Positions 61,901 through 64,000 of a DNA stretch of 64,000 bases are shown one piece after another. The stretch spans positions 197,508,311 to 197,572,310 of the forward strand of contig NC_072791.1 of assembly GCF_028583425.1 (NCBI RefSeq), given 5' to 3'. Both the position numbers and the translations under genes were made by a program. Each line of letters opens with the position of its first letter. Within the stretch, counting starts at the first letter, position 1. The notes beneath the pieces are model-generated. The model made no database searches, was not told the origin of the DNA, and worked only from the letters and a program-made list of their open reading frames with translations. The stretch is from Eublepharis macularius. Lineage: Eukaryota; Chordata; Lepidosauria; Squamata; Eublepharidae.

Positions 61901-63994
61901 GGGTAAAGAGAAAAGTTTTAGCCTGGCACCTAAAAGAAAGCAAGGCAGTATCTGGGAGAAGGCATTTCAAAGACAAGAACGGGCAGGACACAAACCTGTA
62001 AGTGCTGCGGATACACAGTCCATTGCTACATGCGAATTCATTGTCCAGGCATGGCCTTCTGGTGCAGTTTTGATGCTCATCATAGGCATCACTGCAGTCA
62101 GCATCCCCGTCACAGACCCAGGCCTTAGGGATACACCTTCTCAGAGAAGGTCCATTGTTCACGCATGTGAACTCAGATGCTGAGCAGCTGCGATTTGCTA
62201 GAACAAAGCACAAAATCTCAGCAATGCTATTAAACACCTTTGTTCAGTTAACACTGAAATATGTGTATCGCTCCTGCTCTCCGGGACTTCATGGTTTCTT
62301 ATAGCATCTTTGTAGCCCGGAAGGATGAATTTCCAAGTGTAGGGACAGAATAAAATCAAAACGGAACCAAATGGTTCTGTGTAACTATAGGCATAGTAGG
62401 CACTTACCACAACTGTGTCTTTGGTCTTCGTCACTCATATCGCCGCAATCGTTATCACCGTCACAGATCCAAGTTGCTGGGATACATCTTCCGTCATCAC
62501 ATCTGAACTGGTCACTTGAACAGCTCCGCACAGGGGGAACTTGGGAAAAGAACAGGGTTGCTGTGTCCACCTGCTTTGTGGTATGCCTATCCGCATGCTA
62601 AAGGCAACTTTCCACTTTGCAGGATATTTTTTAATGTCAAGCAAATGCTCCTGAATGCTTCCCCCTTTTCTAAGAATGATTATATACGAAGGGTTAATGC
62701 CCCTCACTGCCTTCAGAAAACACCTGAGTTCTCAATCACAAATCCTTGCTTAATTTTGATTTTCTTAGAATAGCATGTCCCAAAACTTCCACACTGACAT
62801 GTTTAGACTGGGAGATGCAGAAGCATTCCTGTTTTGTAGAATTAGAAACATGTAAGGAGGACCTAACAGAAGTATTGTTTACAATAAATTCACTGCAATG
62901 AACTATGAAATCAAAGTATTAAATCACATCCCTGGTTTCAGAAGGCCAAGGCTCATCAAAACTCGTTCTACATGTATTCACTTGCTCAGTGAAGTGGTAA
63001 GTTTGTTTTCACCATATAAAGTGATGTTATACAACAGGAAACCATAATCCATAACAGCTGGTCTGTGACAGATGTTCACCAGGAGTCTTCAACCTTTTCA
63101 TAAGCACAATCTACTCCGAAGACCAACCTGCAACCTGGGACTCAACTGTTAATTTTTTAGCATATATGTCTAATTCCTACTTACTTCCCCCTCTCTCCCT
63201 CCTGCTCTTCCCAGTCATCCTTTTTCTCTCTATTACAAAATTTAAACAACAGCAACAACAACACAAGTAAAGAGAAAGGGAAATGGCAGCAGTGCTACTA
63301 GCGTGTCCCAACTTGGGGTTGGAGTGCAACTGAGCAGTAATGGTCAGTCACGTTCTAACCAAAATAAAAAGTAATGGTTTAAAAGAAAGTGTTCTTCCAC
63401 CAATAAGAAACAGTGAACTTTCTATTTTAAAAAATCCAATCCCACAGGAACTTCTCTAGAAATCAGTACAAAGAGAAACTACAACCTCACCCTTTCCACT
63501 AGCCTATATGACTGGCCAACCTTTGGCAGAGGTGCCACTTATGGCAGAGATACCTGAAATGCATGGTACTTCTAGACTAGAACATGAAACTCATCGCACT
63601 TGGTGATGGTATAGAGTCAGACTTGCACTTCTTTCCCACAGAAAGCTCCTGTCTGGTCCCTCATTCAGTAGACTAGAGTAACTCACACTGAGGGGCTTAG
63701 GTCTGTGGTCCTATGAGCAAGATGGAACTCTCTTGTACTTTGTACTTTAATCTATGGCACATTTTCCAAAAAAGCTGACCACCACTGACTTGTCCATTCA
63801 TTAAACTCATTTATTTTCTTCTGCCCAGTGATGCATTCCCAATCCCAAACCACTGTGTTTTAATCTTCACTTACCACAAGAGGCAGGCTCGTCTGAGCCA
63901 TCAGCACAATCTATTGCTTGATCACAGTACCAGTGAGCAGGAATGCAGCGTCCAGATGAGCAACGAAACTCAGCACTGGTGCAAGTCAATGAGA
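13662..63994 (-). CDS. LRP2: LRP2 (megalin), C-terminal 34 coding exons
   Basis: Megalin is a very large single-pass endocytic receptor of the LDL-receptor family at the apical surface of absorptive epithelia. It takes up vitamin carriers, lipoproteins and filtered proteins. I joined 34 exons by GT-AG sites and phase. They total 5,390 coding bases: two bases finishing a codon from outside the window, then 1,796 codons including TAA. Domain order is six LDL-A repeats, two EGF, YWTD propeller, EGF, 11 LDL-A repeats, two EGF, YWTD propeller, EGF modules, membrane helix and a tail of about 210 residues. Module order, tail motifs and the C-terminal sequence ([18 protein letters not shown]) match LRP2 and not LRP1 or LRP1B. 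No exon has a frameshift or stop. These would be about the last 34 of the 79 exons of the mammalian gene; the 5' part lies beyond 64000. Individual exons are listed separately. Confidence 0.97.
13824..14348 (-). other. LRP2: LRP2 intron before last exon
   Basis: 525 bases. Positions 14150-14240 contain a repeat tail ('agaacatttatatgctgcctctcc...gacgtacaatataaaacatgac') of the LINE/SINE type on the minus strand. Nothing else recognised. Confidence 0.5.
14349..14420 (-). CDS. LRP2: LRP2 exon: tail with last FENPIY motif
   Basis: 72 bp, phase 0-0. Encodes [20 protein letters not shown], then IYSE. The basic KWNxFKRK patch and the FENPIY match the distal endocytic motif of mammalian LRP2. Acceptor TTTTTCAG, donor GTAATG. 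Confidence 0.95.
14988..15114 (+). repeat. Degenerate tRNA-derived SINE
   Basis: 'gcagtgcaatggttatgatgccagatgagg' and 'gctcactgggtgaccctgggatagccacactctctct' are the head and body of the same SINE family as 58558-58792, plus strand. It abuts a foldback element. Confidence 0.5.
15117..15640. mobile_element. Long foldback MITE in LRP2 intron
   Basis: The left arm (GTCTCTAAACACATGCACTA, CAACTCACTTTTAA, CTTACCTTTAAAAGAGTGGGG, ATTGGCTCC) is matched in order by the inverse of the right arm ending near 15640. Arms are about 150 bases and diverged; the G-rich tract falls in the arm. Non-coding. Confidence 0.65.
15641..16546 (-). other. LRP2: LRP2 intron, remainder
   Basis: Part of the 2.1-kb intron (14421-16546). 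Positions 15910-16250 are AG-rich on the plus strand, giving spurious Ser/Leu-rich frames on the minus strand. No exon-like segment was found. Confidence 0.45.
16547..16654 (-). CDS. LRP2: LRP2 exon: tail with an extra canonical FENPIY motif
   Basis: 108 bp, phase 0-0, 36 codons. Encodes [20 protein letters not shown], then [16 protein letters not shown]. It sits where mammals encode a segment with only a degenerate N-x-x-Y motif (VENQNY in rat, an apical-sorting determinant). Here the site is a full FxNPxY. Acceptor GGAATAG, donor GTAACT. The reading frame joins cleanly on both sides, so I take it as a real exon. Confidence 0.9.
17354..17464 (-). CDS. LRP2: LRP2 exon: tail with first FENPxY motif
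   Basis: 111 bp, phase 0-0. Encodes [20 protein letters not shown], then [23 protein letters not shown] is the FxNPxY signal that binds PTB-domain adaptors such as Dab2 and ARH to drive clathrin uptake. The donor is GTAAG followed at once by a run of 11 G (17339-17349). Confidence 0.96.
17565..18045 (+). repeat. tRNA-derived SINE split by hAT MITE copy C
   Basis: 'ggctgtggctcagtggtagg' is the tRNA A-box end, interrupted at 17590 and resumed at 17849 with 'gtggtaggccatccactttgc', then 'aagtcctagatccaatcccc' (B-box region) and the body ending 'gtcagtagaagacagcttcacg'. Same family as 32508-32730 and 55068-55278. Confidence 0.75.
17590..17848. mobile_element. hAT-type MITE, copy C, inside a SINE
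   Basis: Ends CAGGGCTTTTTTTCAGC and GGAAAAAAGCCCTG with a perfect 8-base duplication GTGGTAGG (17582-17589, 17849-17856). The palindromic centre is the same as in copies A, B and D. The duplicated target is the SINE's own A-box. Confidence 0.88.
18046..19309 (-). other. LRP2: LRP2 intron between tail exons, remainder
   Basis: No exon or named repeat was recognised. A G12 run occurs near 18701 and an AT-rich stretch before the next exon. The adjacent tail intron 19440-20756 holds a 5S-headed SINE on the minus strand at 20500-20690. Confidence 0.45.
19310..19439 (-). CDS. LRP2: LRP2 exon: cytoplasmic tail, membrane-proximal part
   Basis: 130 bp ending in phase 0. Encodes [20 protein letters not shown], then [20 protein letters not shown] and AMQM. 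Highly similar to mammalian LRP2 ([10 protein letters not shown]). Acceptor TTCAAAG, donor GTGAGG. Confidence 0.95.
20500..20690 (-). repeat. 5S-rRNA-headed SINE
   Basis: On the minus strand 'gcatagcctgatctcatcggatcttagaaactaagtgg' is the 5S-like head and 'ttgccataagtaggttgggacttgac' the tail. One of five copies of this family in the window. Confidence 0.65.
20757..20874 (-). CDS. LRP2: LRP2 exon: transmembrane helix and start of tail
   Basis: 118 bp. The hydrophobic stretch [20 protein letters not shown] is followed by the cytosolic [18 protein letters not shown]. One helix of about 22 residues with a positive stop-transfer (YRR). The acceptor is GTTGCAG; a second AG three bases on could also serve and would drop one residue. 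Donor GTAGGT. Confidence 0.96.
21006..21073 (-). CDS. LRP2: LRP2 exon: juxtamembrane EGF-like module, second part
   Basis: 68 bp, the shortest exon. Encodes [20 protein letters not shown], then GT. It closes the last EGF module and forms the linker to the membrane. Acceptor TTCACAG, donor GTAAGC. No long open frame covers it. Confidence 0.92.
21074..23530 (-). other. LRP2: LRP2 intron with a hAT-type element
   Basis: A 2.5-kb intron. It holds the element at 22462-22890. The rest (21180-22461 and 22891-23530) shows no exon-like segment or clear repeat; open frames seen there are chance. Confidence 0.5.
22462..22890. mobile_element. hAT-like MITE (second family)
   Basis: Ends CAGGGGTCATTTCGTAG and CTCGAAATGAGCCCTG, about 14 inverted bases with the CAG/CTG ends of hAT elements. 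The inside is rich in GGGCCCAAA and GGCTGAAA tandem-like motifs. The expected 8-base duplication is not evident, perhaps through mutation. Confidence 0.65.
23531..23621 (-). CDS. LRP2: LRP2 exon: juxtamembrane EGF-like module, first part
   Basis: 91 bp. Encodes [19 protein letters not shown], then [11 protein letters not shown]. The proline-rich lead and the CxCxxGGxC pattern match the last EGF module of LRP2; the next exon completes it. Acceptor TCTGTAG, donor GTAAGT. Found by module sequence, since it is only 30 codons. Confidence 0.92.
23622..26030 (-). other. LRP2: LRP2 intron between EGF exons
   Basis: A 2.4-kb intron with no exon-like segment. Positions 25140-25500 are GC-richer with overlapping open frames on the minus strand that match no family I know. 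Positions 25680-25965 contain 'tttcacacagaagg' and 'ggggggaaattcccatgtggaacc' ends, possibly another MITE that I could not delimit. Confidence 0.4.
26031..26150 (-). CDS. LRP2: LRP2 exon: EGF-like module after last propeller
   Basis: 120 bp, phase 1-1. Encodes [20 protein letters not shown], then [18 protein letters not shown]. The [12 protein letters not shown] segment is shared by the whole receptor family. Acceptor TTCCAG, donor GTAAAG. Confidence 0.95.
26290..26700 (+). mobile_element. L2-like LINE reverse transcriptase fragment
   Basis: The plus strand encodes [20 protein letters not shown], then a stretch with [18 protein letters not shown]-x-x-N-K-x-K-L-N-P-x-K-T-E and S-L-G-V-x-L-D/N are conserved in the C-terminal half of L2/CR1 reverse transcriptases. 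It lies in the 26151-26948 intron and is truncated at both ends. Confidence 0.75.
26949..27125 (-). CDS. LRP2: LRP2 exon: end of last YWTD propeller
   Basis: 177 bp, phase 1-1. Encodes [20 protein letters not shown], then [14 protein letters not shown] and [21 protein letters not shown] is a strong LRP2 signature. The acceptor TTGAAAAG has a purine-rich tail and is weaker than usual. Donor GTAAAC. Confidence 0.93.
27126..27517 (-). other. LRP2: LRP2 intron in last propeller
   Basis: 392 bases between two propeller exons. Nothing recognised. Confidence 0.5.
27518..27738 (-). CDS. LRP2: LRP2 exon: YWTD propeller blades
   Basis: 221 bp. Encodes [20 protein letters not shown], the W-P-T-G-L strand ([18 protein letters not shown]) and [18 protein letters not shown]. 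Acceptor TTTTTAG, donor GTAAGA, ends phase 1. Confidence 0.95.
27739..30145 (-). other. LRP2: LRP2 intron
   Basis: A 2.4-kb intron. Repeat tails of the 'gtggggtataaatatttaaat' type lie at about 28255-28290 and 28978-29030; a G-run is near 28335. A 32-base inverted repeat ('catgttttcctgaccatgcaa' against 'ttgctgcatggccaggaaaacat') sits at 29515-29562. No exon was seen. Confidence 0.45.
30146..30274 (-). CDS. LRP2: LRP2 exon: YWTD propeller blade
   Basis: 129 bp. Encodes [19 protein letters not shown], then [20 protein letters not shown] ending PKLG. Starts with the last base of an Arg codon and ends with two bases of Gly. Acceptor AATTAG, donor GTAAGC. Confidence 0.93.
30480..31530 (+). mobile_element. 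L2-like LINE reverse transcriptase remnant
   Basis: The plus strand reads [20 protein letters not shown] then LELVV (compare NYRPVSNLPFLSKVLE), later a diverged ADD region ('cagacgacattcagttctat'), 'aaactgaagtttaatccagata' (KLKFNPDR) and a C-terminal part to 31530. Broken by stops and frameshifts. It occupies the intron 30275-31689. Confidence 0.72.
31690..31855 (-). CDS. LRP2: LRP2 exon: last YWTD propeller
   Basis: 166 bp, starting phase 1 and ending phase 2. Encodes [20 protein letters not shown], then [20 protein letters not shown] and [10 protein letters not shown] pure AG/CT dinucleotide run begins about 50 bases upstream of the acceptor (31904-31978). Acceptor TCTGCAG, donor GTAAGC. 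Confidence 0.95.
31904..31978. repeat. (AG)n dinucleotide microsatellite
   Basis: 75 bases of uninterrupted AG, about 37 units. On the coding strand of LRP2 it is (CT)n beginning roughly 50 bases upstream of an exon acceptor (exon 31690-31855). Confidence 0.97.
32508..32730 (+). repeat. tRNA-derived SINE, well preserved
   Basis: 'tggcttagtggtagagcatctgc' is a tRNA A-box and 'ggtcccaggttcaatctc' a B-box, the internal RNA polymerase III promoter. A body of about 150 bases follows, ending 'attcagtataggcagcttcatatg'. It lies in the intron 31856-33730, of which the rest shows nothing. Confidence 0.85.
33731..33874 (-). CDS. LRP2: LRP2 exon: entry to last YWTD propeller
   Basis: 144 bp, phase 1-1. 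Encodes [20 protein letters not shown], then a stretch ending [15 protein letters not shown]. This is the LLLPDN strand that opens the final propeller in LRP2. Acceptor TTTCAG, donor GTGAGT. Confidence 0.95.
33875..36924 (-). other. LRP2: LRP2 intron, 3.0 kb
   Basis: No exon-like segment. A GC-rich stretch at 34270-34560 and a short inverted pair ('cgggttggatctcat' at 34766, 'gatccaacccattg' at 34876) hint at an undelimited MITE. An (AT)n run lies near 36044. Positions 36610-36670 hold two copies of 'aaaatcttttaatgaat'. Confidence 0.4.
36925..37056 (-). CDS. LRP2: LRP2 exon: calcium-binding EGF-like module
   Basis: 132 bp, phase 1-1. Encodes [20 protein letters not shown], then [12 protein letters not shown]...QCAAT. 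The D-I-N-E-C start marks a calcium-binding EGF module. Acceptor CTTCAG, donor GTAAGC. The longer open frame here is in another phase. Confidence 0.93.
37057..38409 (-). other. LRP2: LRP2 intron between EGF exons
   Basis: 1.35 kb. Positions 37590-37790 are a possible MITE ('actattttggaagccttcaaaatggg' and 'aacactttcaaaatggtgttgttc'), not delimited. The short intron 38542-39259 shows nothing but an A12 run near 38736 and a C14 run near 39192. Confidence 0.4.
38410..38541 (-). CDS. LRP2: LRP2 exon: EGF-like module
   Basis: 132 bp, phase 1-1. EGF-like module [20 protein letters not shown], then [17 protein letters not shown]. It follows the last LDL-A repeat, as in other LRP2 proteins. Acceptor CTTAG, donor GTACTT. 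Confidence 0.93.
39260..39388 (-). CDS. LRP2: LRP2 exon: LDL-A repeat 11 of fourth cluster
   Basis: 129 bp, phase 1-1. Encodes [20 protein letters not shown], then [22 protein letters not shown]. The usual D-x-S-D-E reads D-H-F-D-E, a Ser to Phe change explained by one base (TTT for TCT). The acidic calcium-binding residues remain. Acceptor ATGCAG, donor GTAAGT. Confidence 0.94.
39734..40043. mobile_element. TA-flanked MITE (Tc1/mariner-like)
   Basis: Ends GAGGTGGGCACAAACC and TTCGTGCCCATCTC, flanked by TA on each side (39732-39733, 40044-40045). The centre is full of 'ggttcatgaaccacaaacc'-type inverted words. No transposase. It sits at the 5' edge of the Penelope-like remnant. Confidence 0.65.
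40050..41460 (+). mobile_element. Penelope-like retroelement remnant with GIY-YIG domain
   Basis: In order: a reverse-transcriptase thumb segment ([20 protein letters not shown]), then [11 protein letters not shown], a frameshift near 40265, then [19 protein letters not shown], the cysteine knuckle CAHCAVC, and an intact GIY-YIG endonuclease domain ([51 protein letters not shown]) ending at 40806. This combination occurs in Penelope-like elements. The region after the stop (40807-41460) would be its 3' terminal repeat and carries a hammerhead-like motif. It lies in LRP2 intron 39389-41973. Confidence 0.85.
41394..41437 (+). ncRNA. Hammerhead ribozyme-like motif in Penelope-like element
   Basis: Sequence order fits a type I hammerhead: stem I strand (UGUCCA), CUGAGGA (core CUGANGA), stem II AGGCC/GGGCU around GGUUU with one G-G mismatch, GAAA, a minimal stem III closing CAUG, cleavage context GUC, then UGGUCA pairing back to stem I. 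Terminal repeats of Penelope-like elements are known to carry such small hammerheads. Activity is untested. Confidence 0.7.
41745..41865 (-). repeat. Degenerate 5S-rRNA-headed SINE
   Basis: On the minus strand 'gcttgatctcatcagctctcagaacctaagtag' matches the 5S-like head of the better copies at 2399-2598 and 49138-49345. Confidence 0.5.
41974..42096 (-). CDS. LRP2: LRP2 exon: LDL-A repeat 10 of fourth cluster
   Basis: 123 bp. Encodes [20 protein letters not shown], then [21 protein letters not shown]. The donor is placed at CATT/GTAGGT, which keeps the phase-1 pattern of its neighbours and rebuilds the last Cys with the next exon's GC. Splicing 4 bases later would give the same protein with weaker sites. 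Confidence 0.92.
42097..43335 (-). other. LRP2: LRP2 intron
   Basis: 1.24 kb with no exon or clear mobile element. A TC-rich run lies near 42750 and 'ctcacaggattgttgtgacaataatgg' at 42769 looks like a SINE body fragment. Confidence 0.4.
43336..43473 (-). CDS. LRP2: LRP2 exon: LDL-A repeat 9 of fourth cluster
   Basis: 138 bp, phase 1-1. Encodes [20 protein letters not shown], then [20 protein letters not shown] ending in LHLC. The longer lead before the first cysteine is a feature of this LRP2 repeat. Donor GTAAGA. Confidence 0.95.
43610..43748 (+). mobile_element. CR1 LINE 3' end
   Basis: 'ggttggactagatgaccctt', then 'ccttccagctctgtgattct', is the hallmark 3' end of CR1 retroposons with its ATTCTATG-type tail. 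Heavily 5'-truncated, as usual. In the LRP2 intron 43474-44209. Confidence 0.85.
44210..44326 (-). CDS. LRP2: LRP2 exon: LDL-A repeat 8 of fourth cluster
   Basis: 117 bp, phase 1-1. Encodes [20 protein letters not shown], then [18 protein letters not shown]. Too short to appear as a long open frame; found by module sequence and phase. Acceptor TTTTTTAG, donor GTGAGT. Confidence 0.93.
44375..44912 (+). mobile_element. L2-like LINE 3' end
   Basis: The plus strand encodes the C-terminus of the LINE polyprotein ([20 protein letters not shown], then [15 protein letters not shown] and a stop after FRQAYG), followed by a 3' region with 'cccgccctgagcctgcttgcgg' and an (AATA)n tail. It ends about 50 bases before an LRP2 exon. 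Confidence 0.8.
44963..45079 (-). CDS. LRP2: LRP2 exon: LDL-A repeat 7 of fourth cluster
   Basis: 117 bp, phase 1-1. Encodes [20 protein letters not shown], then [18 protein letters not shown]. The donor is GTGTGT, weaker than its neighbours. An L2-like LINE tail ending in AATA repeats lies about 50 bases beyond the donor. Confidence 0.94.
46067..46186 (-). CDS. LRP2: LRP2 exon: LDL-A repeat 6 of fourth cluster
   Basis: 120 bp, phase 1-1. Encodes [20 protein letters not shown], then [19 protein letters not shown]. All cysteines and the acidic calcium-binding residues are intact. Acceptor TTGCAG, donor GTAAGT. Confidence 0.95.
47537..47665 (-). CDS. LRP2: LRP2 exon: LDL-A repeat 5 of fourth cluster
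   Basis: 129 bp, phase 1-1. Encodes [20 protein letters not shown], then [19 protein letters not shown]. One complete class A repeat with a slightly unusual spacing (CRTNYRC). Acceptor ATTTTAG, donor GTATGT. Confidence 0.94.
48756..49001 (-). CDS. LRP2: LRP2 exon: LDL-A repeats 3 and 4 of fourth cluster
   Basis: 246 bp, phase 1-1. Two LDL-A repeats: [19 protein letters not shown] to [10 protein letters not shown], and [19 protein letters not shown] to [12 protein letters not shown]. Acceptor CTTTTAG, donor GTAAGT. A different-frame open frame across it is a shadow. Confidence 0.95.
49138..49345 (-). repeat. 5S-rRNA-headed SINE
   Basis: On the minus strand the 5S-like head ('tgagatcttggaagcaaagcagggttggccctggtagtacttggatggg') is followed by 'gttgctacgcagaggcaggcaaa' and the tail 'gtcgccatatatcagctgcaacc'. 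The clearest copy of this family in the window. In LRP2 intron 49002-49545. Confidence 0.75.
49546..49742 (-). CDS. LRP2: LRP2 exon: LDL-A repeats 1 (second half) and 2 of fourth cluster
   Basis: 197 bp. Encodes [20 protein letters not shown], completing the first repeat, then [14 protein letters not shown]...[10 protein letters not shown]. Open frames in other phases here are shadows. Acceptor CTTTTTAG, donor GTATGT, ends phase 1. Confidence 0.93.
49845..50083. mobile_element. hAT-type MITE, copy D
   Basis: Ends CAGGGCTTTTTTTCTGGG and CTGAAAAAAAGCCCTG; target duplication CTGGGCAG / CTGGGAAG (one mismatch) at 49837-49844 and 50084-50091. The palindrome 'ctccagacagaggggagtt' and its inverse form the centre. 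In LRP2 intron 49743-50851, whose remainder shows nothing. Confidence 0.87.
50852..51029 (-). CDS. LRP2: LRP2 exon: EGF-like module and start of fourth LDL-A cluster
   Basis: 178 bp. The EGF-like module is [15 protein letters not shown] to CECPDNF...YC, followed by the first half of an LDL-A repeat ([14 protein letters not shown]). The Arg codon is split by the intron. Donor GTAAGC. Opens the 11-repeat fourth cluster. Confidence 0.95.
51030..52178 (-). other. LRP2: LRP2 intron
   Basis: 1.15 kb. No exon, clear repeat or RNA was found; open frames on both strands are unlike any known family. Confidence 0.4.
52179..52402 (-). CDS. LRP2: LRP2 exon: last blades of third-region YWTD propeller
   Basis: 224 bp. 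Starts by completing Glu then [15 protein letters not shown], and contains [18 protein letters not shown] and [17 protein letters not shown], which is nearly unchanged across LRP2 proteins. Ends phase 1 (Ile then G). Acceptor TCCTCCAG, donor GTAAGG. Confidence 0.95.
52403..54674 (-). other. LRP2: LRP2 intron with a MITE
   Basis: 2.3 kb. It contains the inverted-end element at 53728-53911. The 191-codon frame at 53441-54016 (plus strand) runs through that element and has no recognisable domain. Confidence 0.45.
53728..53911. mobile_element. MITE with short inverted ends
   Basis: Ends TCAAACTAGACGTAACAGTG and CACGTGTAGTTTGG pair as imperfect inverted repeats of about 20 bases. The interior includes 'ccaaaatggccgc' and 'gcatttgaaatcccttttaaatggc'. 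No target duplication was found. Confidence 0.5.
54675..54845 (-). CDS. LRP2: LRP2 exon: YWTD propeller blades
   Basis: 171 bp. Encodes [37 protein letters not shown] and ADAHLNYIE. Two YWTD-type repeats plus the W-P-N-G-L strand typical of the family. I placed the acceptor at AATCAG because the next AG would shift the frame. Donor GTACGT. Confidence 0.92.
55068..55278 (+). repeat. tRNA-derived SINE
   Basis: 'ccatggctcaatggaagaaca' is a decayed A-box; the body 'gagtagacaatactgtcttggatggcccaatggtctgactcagtataatgcagcttcatg' matches the copies at 32508-32730 and 17565-18045. Confidence 0.7.
55300..55405 (+). repeat. Decayed relative of the hammerhead-bearing repeat
   Basis: 'ctgatggagaggagtctggtttatgaaagcttatgccacaataaac' matches the CTGA..GAAAGCTTATGC..CAATAAA layout of 5267-5399 in the opposite orientation. 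The core is mutated (CTGATGG) and stem II is lost. Confidence 0.5.
55500..55652 (-). CDS. LRP2: LRP2 exon: YWTD propeller blade
   Basis: 153 bp. Translates as [19 protein letters not shown] followed by a stretch ending [12 protein letters not shown]. This is the classic beta-propeller blade with a YWVD repeat and a DG turn. The first base completes the split Arg codon; the exon ends with two bases of a Gly codon. Acceptor TTTCAG, donor GTAGGT. Confidence 0.94.
55653..57631 (-). other. LRP2: LRP2 intron
   Basis: 2.0 kb with no exon. Positions 57030-57175 hold a reptile retroposon fragment whose halves are partly inverted ('cacgttaaagaccaacaagat' against 'atcttgttgacctttaaggc'). 'gttgggcctttatg' occurs twice at 56630-56682. 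Confidence 0.45.
57632..58148 (-). CDS. LRP2: LRP2 exon: two EGF-like modules and start of YWTD propeller
   Basis: 517 bp, the largest exon here, starting phase 1 and ending phase 2. Two EGF-like modules come first ([17 protein letters not shown]; then [16 protein letters not shown], a calcium-binding type with D-I-D-E-C). The propeller starts after [16 protein letters not shown] and includes KRLYWIDVG. Such propellers drive ligand release at low pH in this family. Ends VDWVGR with the Arg codon split. Donor GTAAGT. Confidence 0.96.
58558..58792 (-). repeat. tRNA-derived SINE, second family, full length
   Basis: On the minus strand: head 'gtgtggtgcagtggttaaagtgtcagactagg' (A-box), 'gcattcgaatctt' (B-box), body 'ctctcagcctaacgtgcctcacagggctgttgtgaagataaaatg', and tail 'gctttgggtccccattggggagaaaggcagggtataaatgaagtaaataaa'. 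The best copy of a family also seen at 4690, 11104, 11345 and 14988. Confidence 0.82.
59437..59732 (-). CDS. LRP2: LRP2 exon: two and a half LDL-A repeats
   Basis: 296 bp. It completes the LDL-A repeat begun upstream ([16 protein letters not shown]) and adds two full repeats ([10 protein letters not shown] to DELDHIC, and [10 protein letters not shown] to DNSDEKGC). This closes the third ligand-binding cluster; six repeats of it are in the window. Acceptor TTTTCCAG, donor GTAGGT, ends phase 1. Confidence 0.96.
59733..61995 (-). other. LRP2: LRP2 intron with LINE tails and a hAT MITE
   Basis: 2.3 kb. LINE-tail-like repeats on the minus strand lie at 59830-60110 and 61623-61985, and a hAT-like MITE at 61191-61408. 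Positions 60111-61180 show nothing recognisable. Confidence 0.5.
61191..61408. mobile_element. hAT-like MITE (third family)
   Basis: Ends TAGAGCTGCCAACTCC and CTGGAGGTTGGCAACCCTA, with a perfect 8-base duplication ATTAAGAA (61183-61190, 61409-61416). The interior 'cctggggagggcagggtttgggga' is typical of an abundant squamate repeat. No transposase. Confidence 0.85.
61996..62197 (-). CDS. LRP2: LRP2 exon: one and a half LDL-A repeats
   Basis: 202 bp, starting phase 1 and ending phase 2. It encodes a full LDL-A repeat ([11 protein letters not shown] to DEHQNC) and the first half of the next ([21 protein letters not shown]). The repeat is completed by the following exon, whose first bases restore RCDRRNDC. 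Donor GTTTGT, a weaker site than its neighbours. A LINE-like repeat abuts the donor side. Confidence 0.93.
62408..62539 (-). CDS. LRP2: LRP2 exon: LDL-A repeat
   Basis: 132 bp, phase 1-1. A single LDL-A repeat beginning [13 protein letters not shown] and ending [13 protein letters not shown], with [14 protein letters not shown] in the middle. All six cysteines and the acidic calcium site are present. Acceptor CCCAAG, donor GTAAGT. Confidence 0.95.
62540..63874 (-). other. LRP2: LRP2 intron
   Basis: 1.3 kb with no exon or clear repeat. A CAACAACAA stretch lies near 63246. Confidence 0.4.
63875..63994 (-). CDS. LRP2: LRP2 exon: LDL-A repeat (third cluster)
   Basis: 120 bp, phase 1 at both ends. 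One LDL receptor class A repeat: six cysteines, CIPAHWYCD in the middle and the calcium-binding DGSDE near the end. The donor reads GTAAGT and the acceptor TTCCAG sits at the window edge. The previous exon is outside the window. Too short to stand out as an open frame; found by its module sequence. Confidence 0.9.
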
Positions 63995-64000
63995 CTGGAA

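Noticed and set aside
61596..61995. Extension of the LDL-A open frame beyond the exon ([10 protein letters not shown]...)
   Set aside because: The LDL-A repeat is completed by the next exon through a GT donor at 61995; the extension is intronic LINE-like sequence.
1..64000. CRISPR arrays, operons, phage or bacterial islands
   Set aside because: The sequence is clearly vertebrate, with split genes and retroposons; no spaced direct repeats of CRISPR type were seen.

Overview
This is vertebrate nuclear DNA, almost certainly from a squamate reptile (a gecko or lizard is my guess). The evidence is one gene split into many short GT-AG exons, long introns, and a repeat load typical of squamates: L2-like and CR1 LINE remnants, tRNA-headed and 5S-rRNA-headed SINEs, a Penelope-like element, and many hAT-type and foldback MITEs. 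There is nothing prokaryotic, and no CRISPR array or stand-alone RNA gene.

The main content is the 3' half of LRP2 (megalin), the giant endocytic receptor of absorptive epithelia, on the minus strand. I resolve 34 coding exons from 63994 down to the stop codon at 13662-13664. Their lengths and phases join into one uninterrupted frame of 1,796 codons including the stop, which is the C-terminal part of a protein of about 4,650 residues. In order they encode: six LDL-receptor class A repeats ending the third ligand-binding cluster (63994-59437); two EGF-like modules and a YWTD beta-propeller (58148-52179); an EGF-like module and the 11-repeat fourth cluster (51029-39260); two EGF-like modules and the last YWTD propeller (38541-26949); EGF-like modules (26150-21006); one transmembrane helix (20874-20757); and a cytoplasmic tail of about 210 residues (19439-13662) with three canonical FENPxY motifs, a PPPSP/SH3-type proline stretch and a C-terminal PDZ-type ligand.

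The first 13.6 kb lies beyond the 3' end of LRP2. It holds a lone forward-strand exon of a retinol-dehydrogenase-like SDR (DHRS9-like, 1819-2127) in the tail-to-tail arrangement expected for DHRS9 and LRP2. No later SDR exons are visible and the exon looks damaged. The rest of this flank is repeats.

The most interesting points are: (1) the middle tail exon (16547-16654) carries a canonical FENPIY where mammals have a degenerate NxxY motif linked to apical sorting, and it shares 21 identical nucleotides with the next exon's motif; (2) a Penelope-like element remnant with a GIY-YIG domain and a downstream sequence that folds as a hammerhead ribozyme (41394-41437); (3) a 133-bp repeat nested in a hAT MITE, whose minus strand also matches the hammerhead core; (4) several nested insertions with clear target-site duplications.
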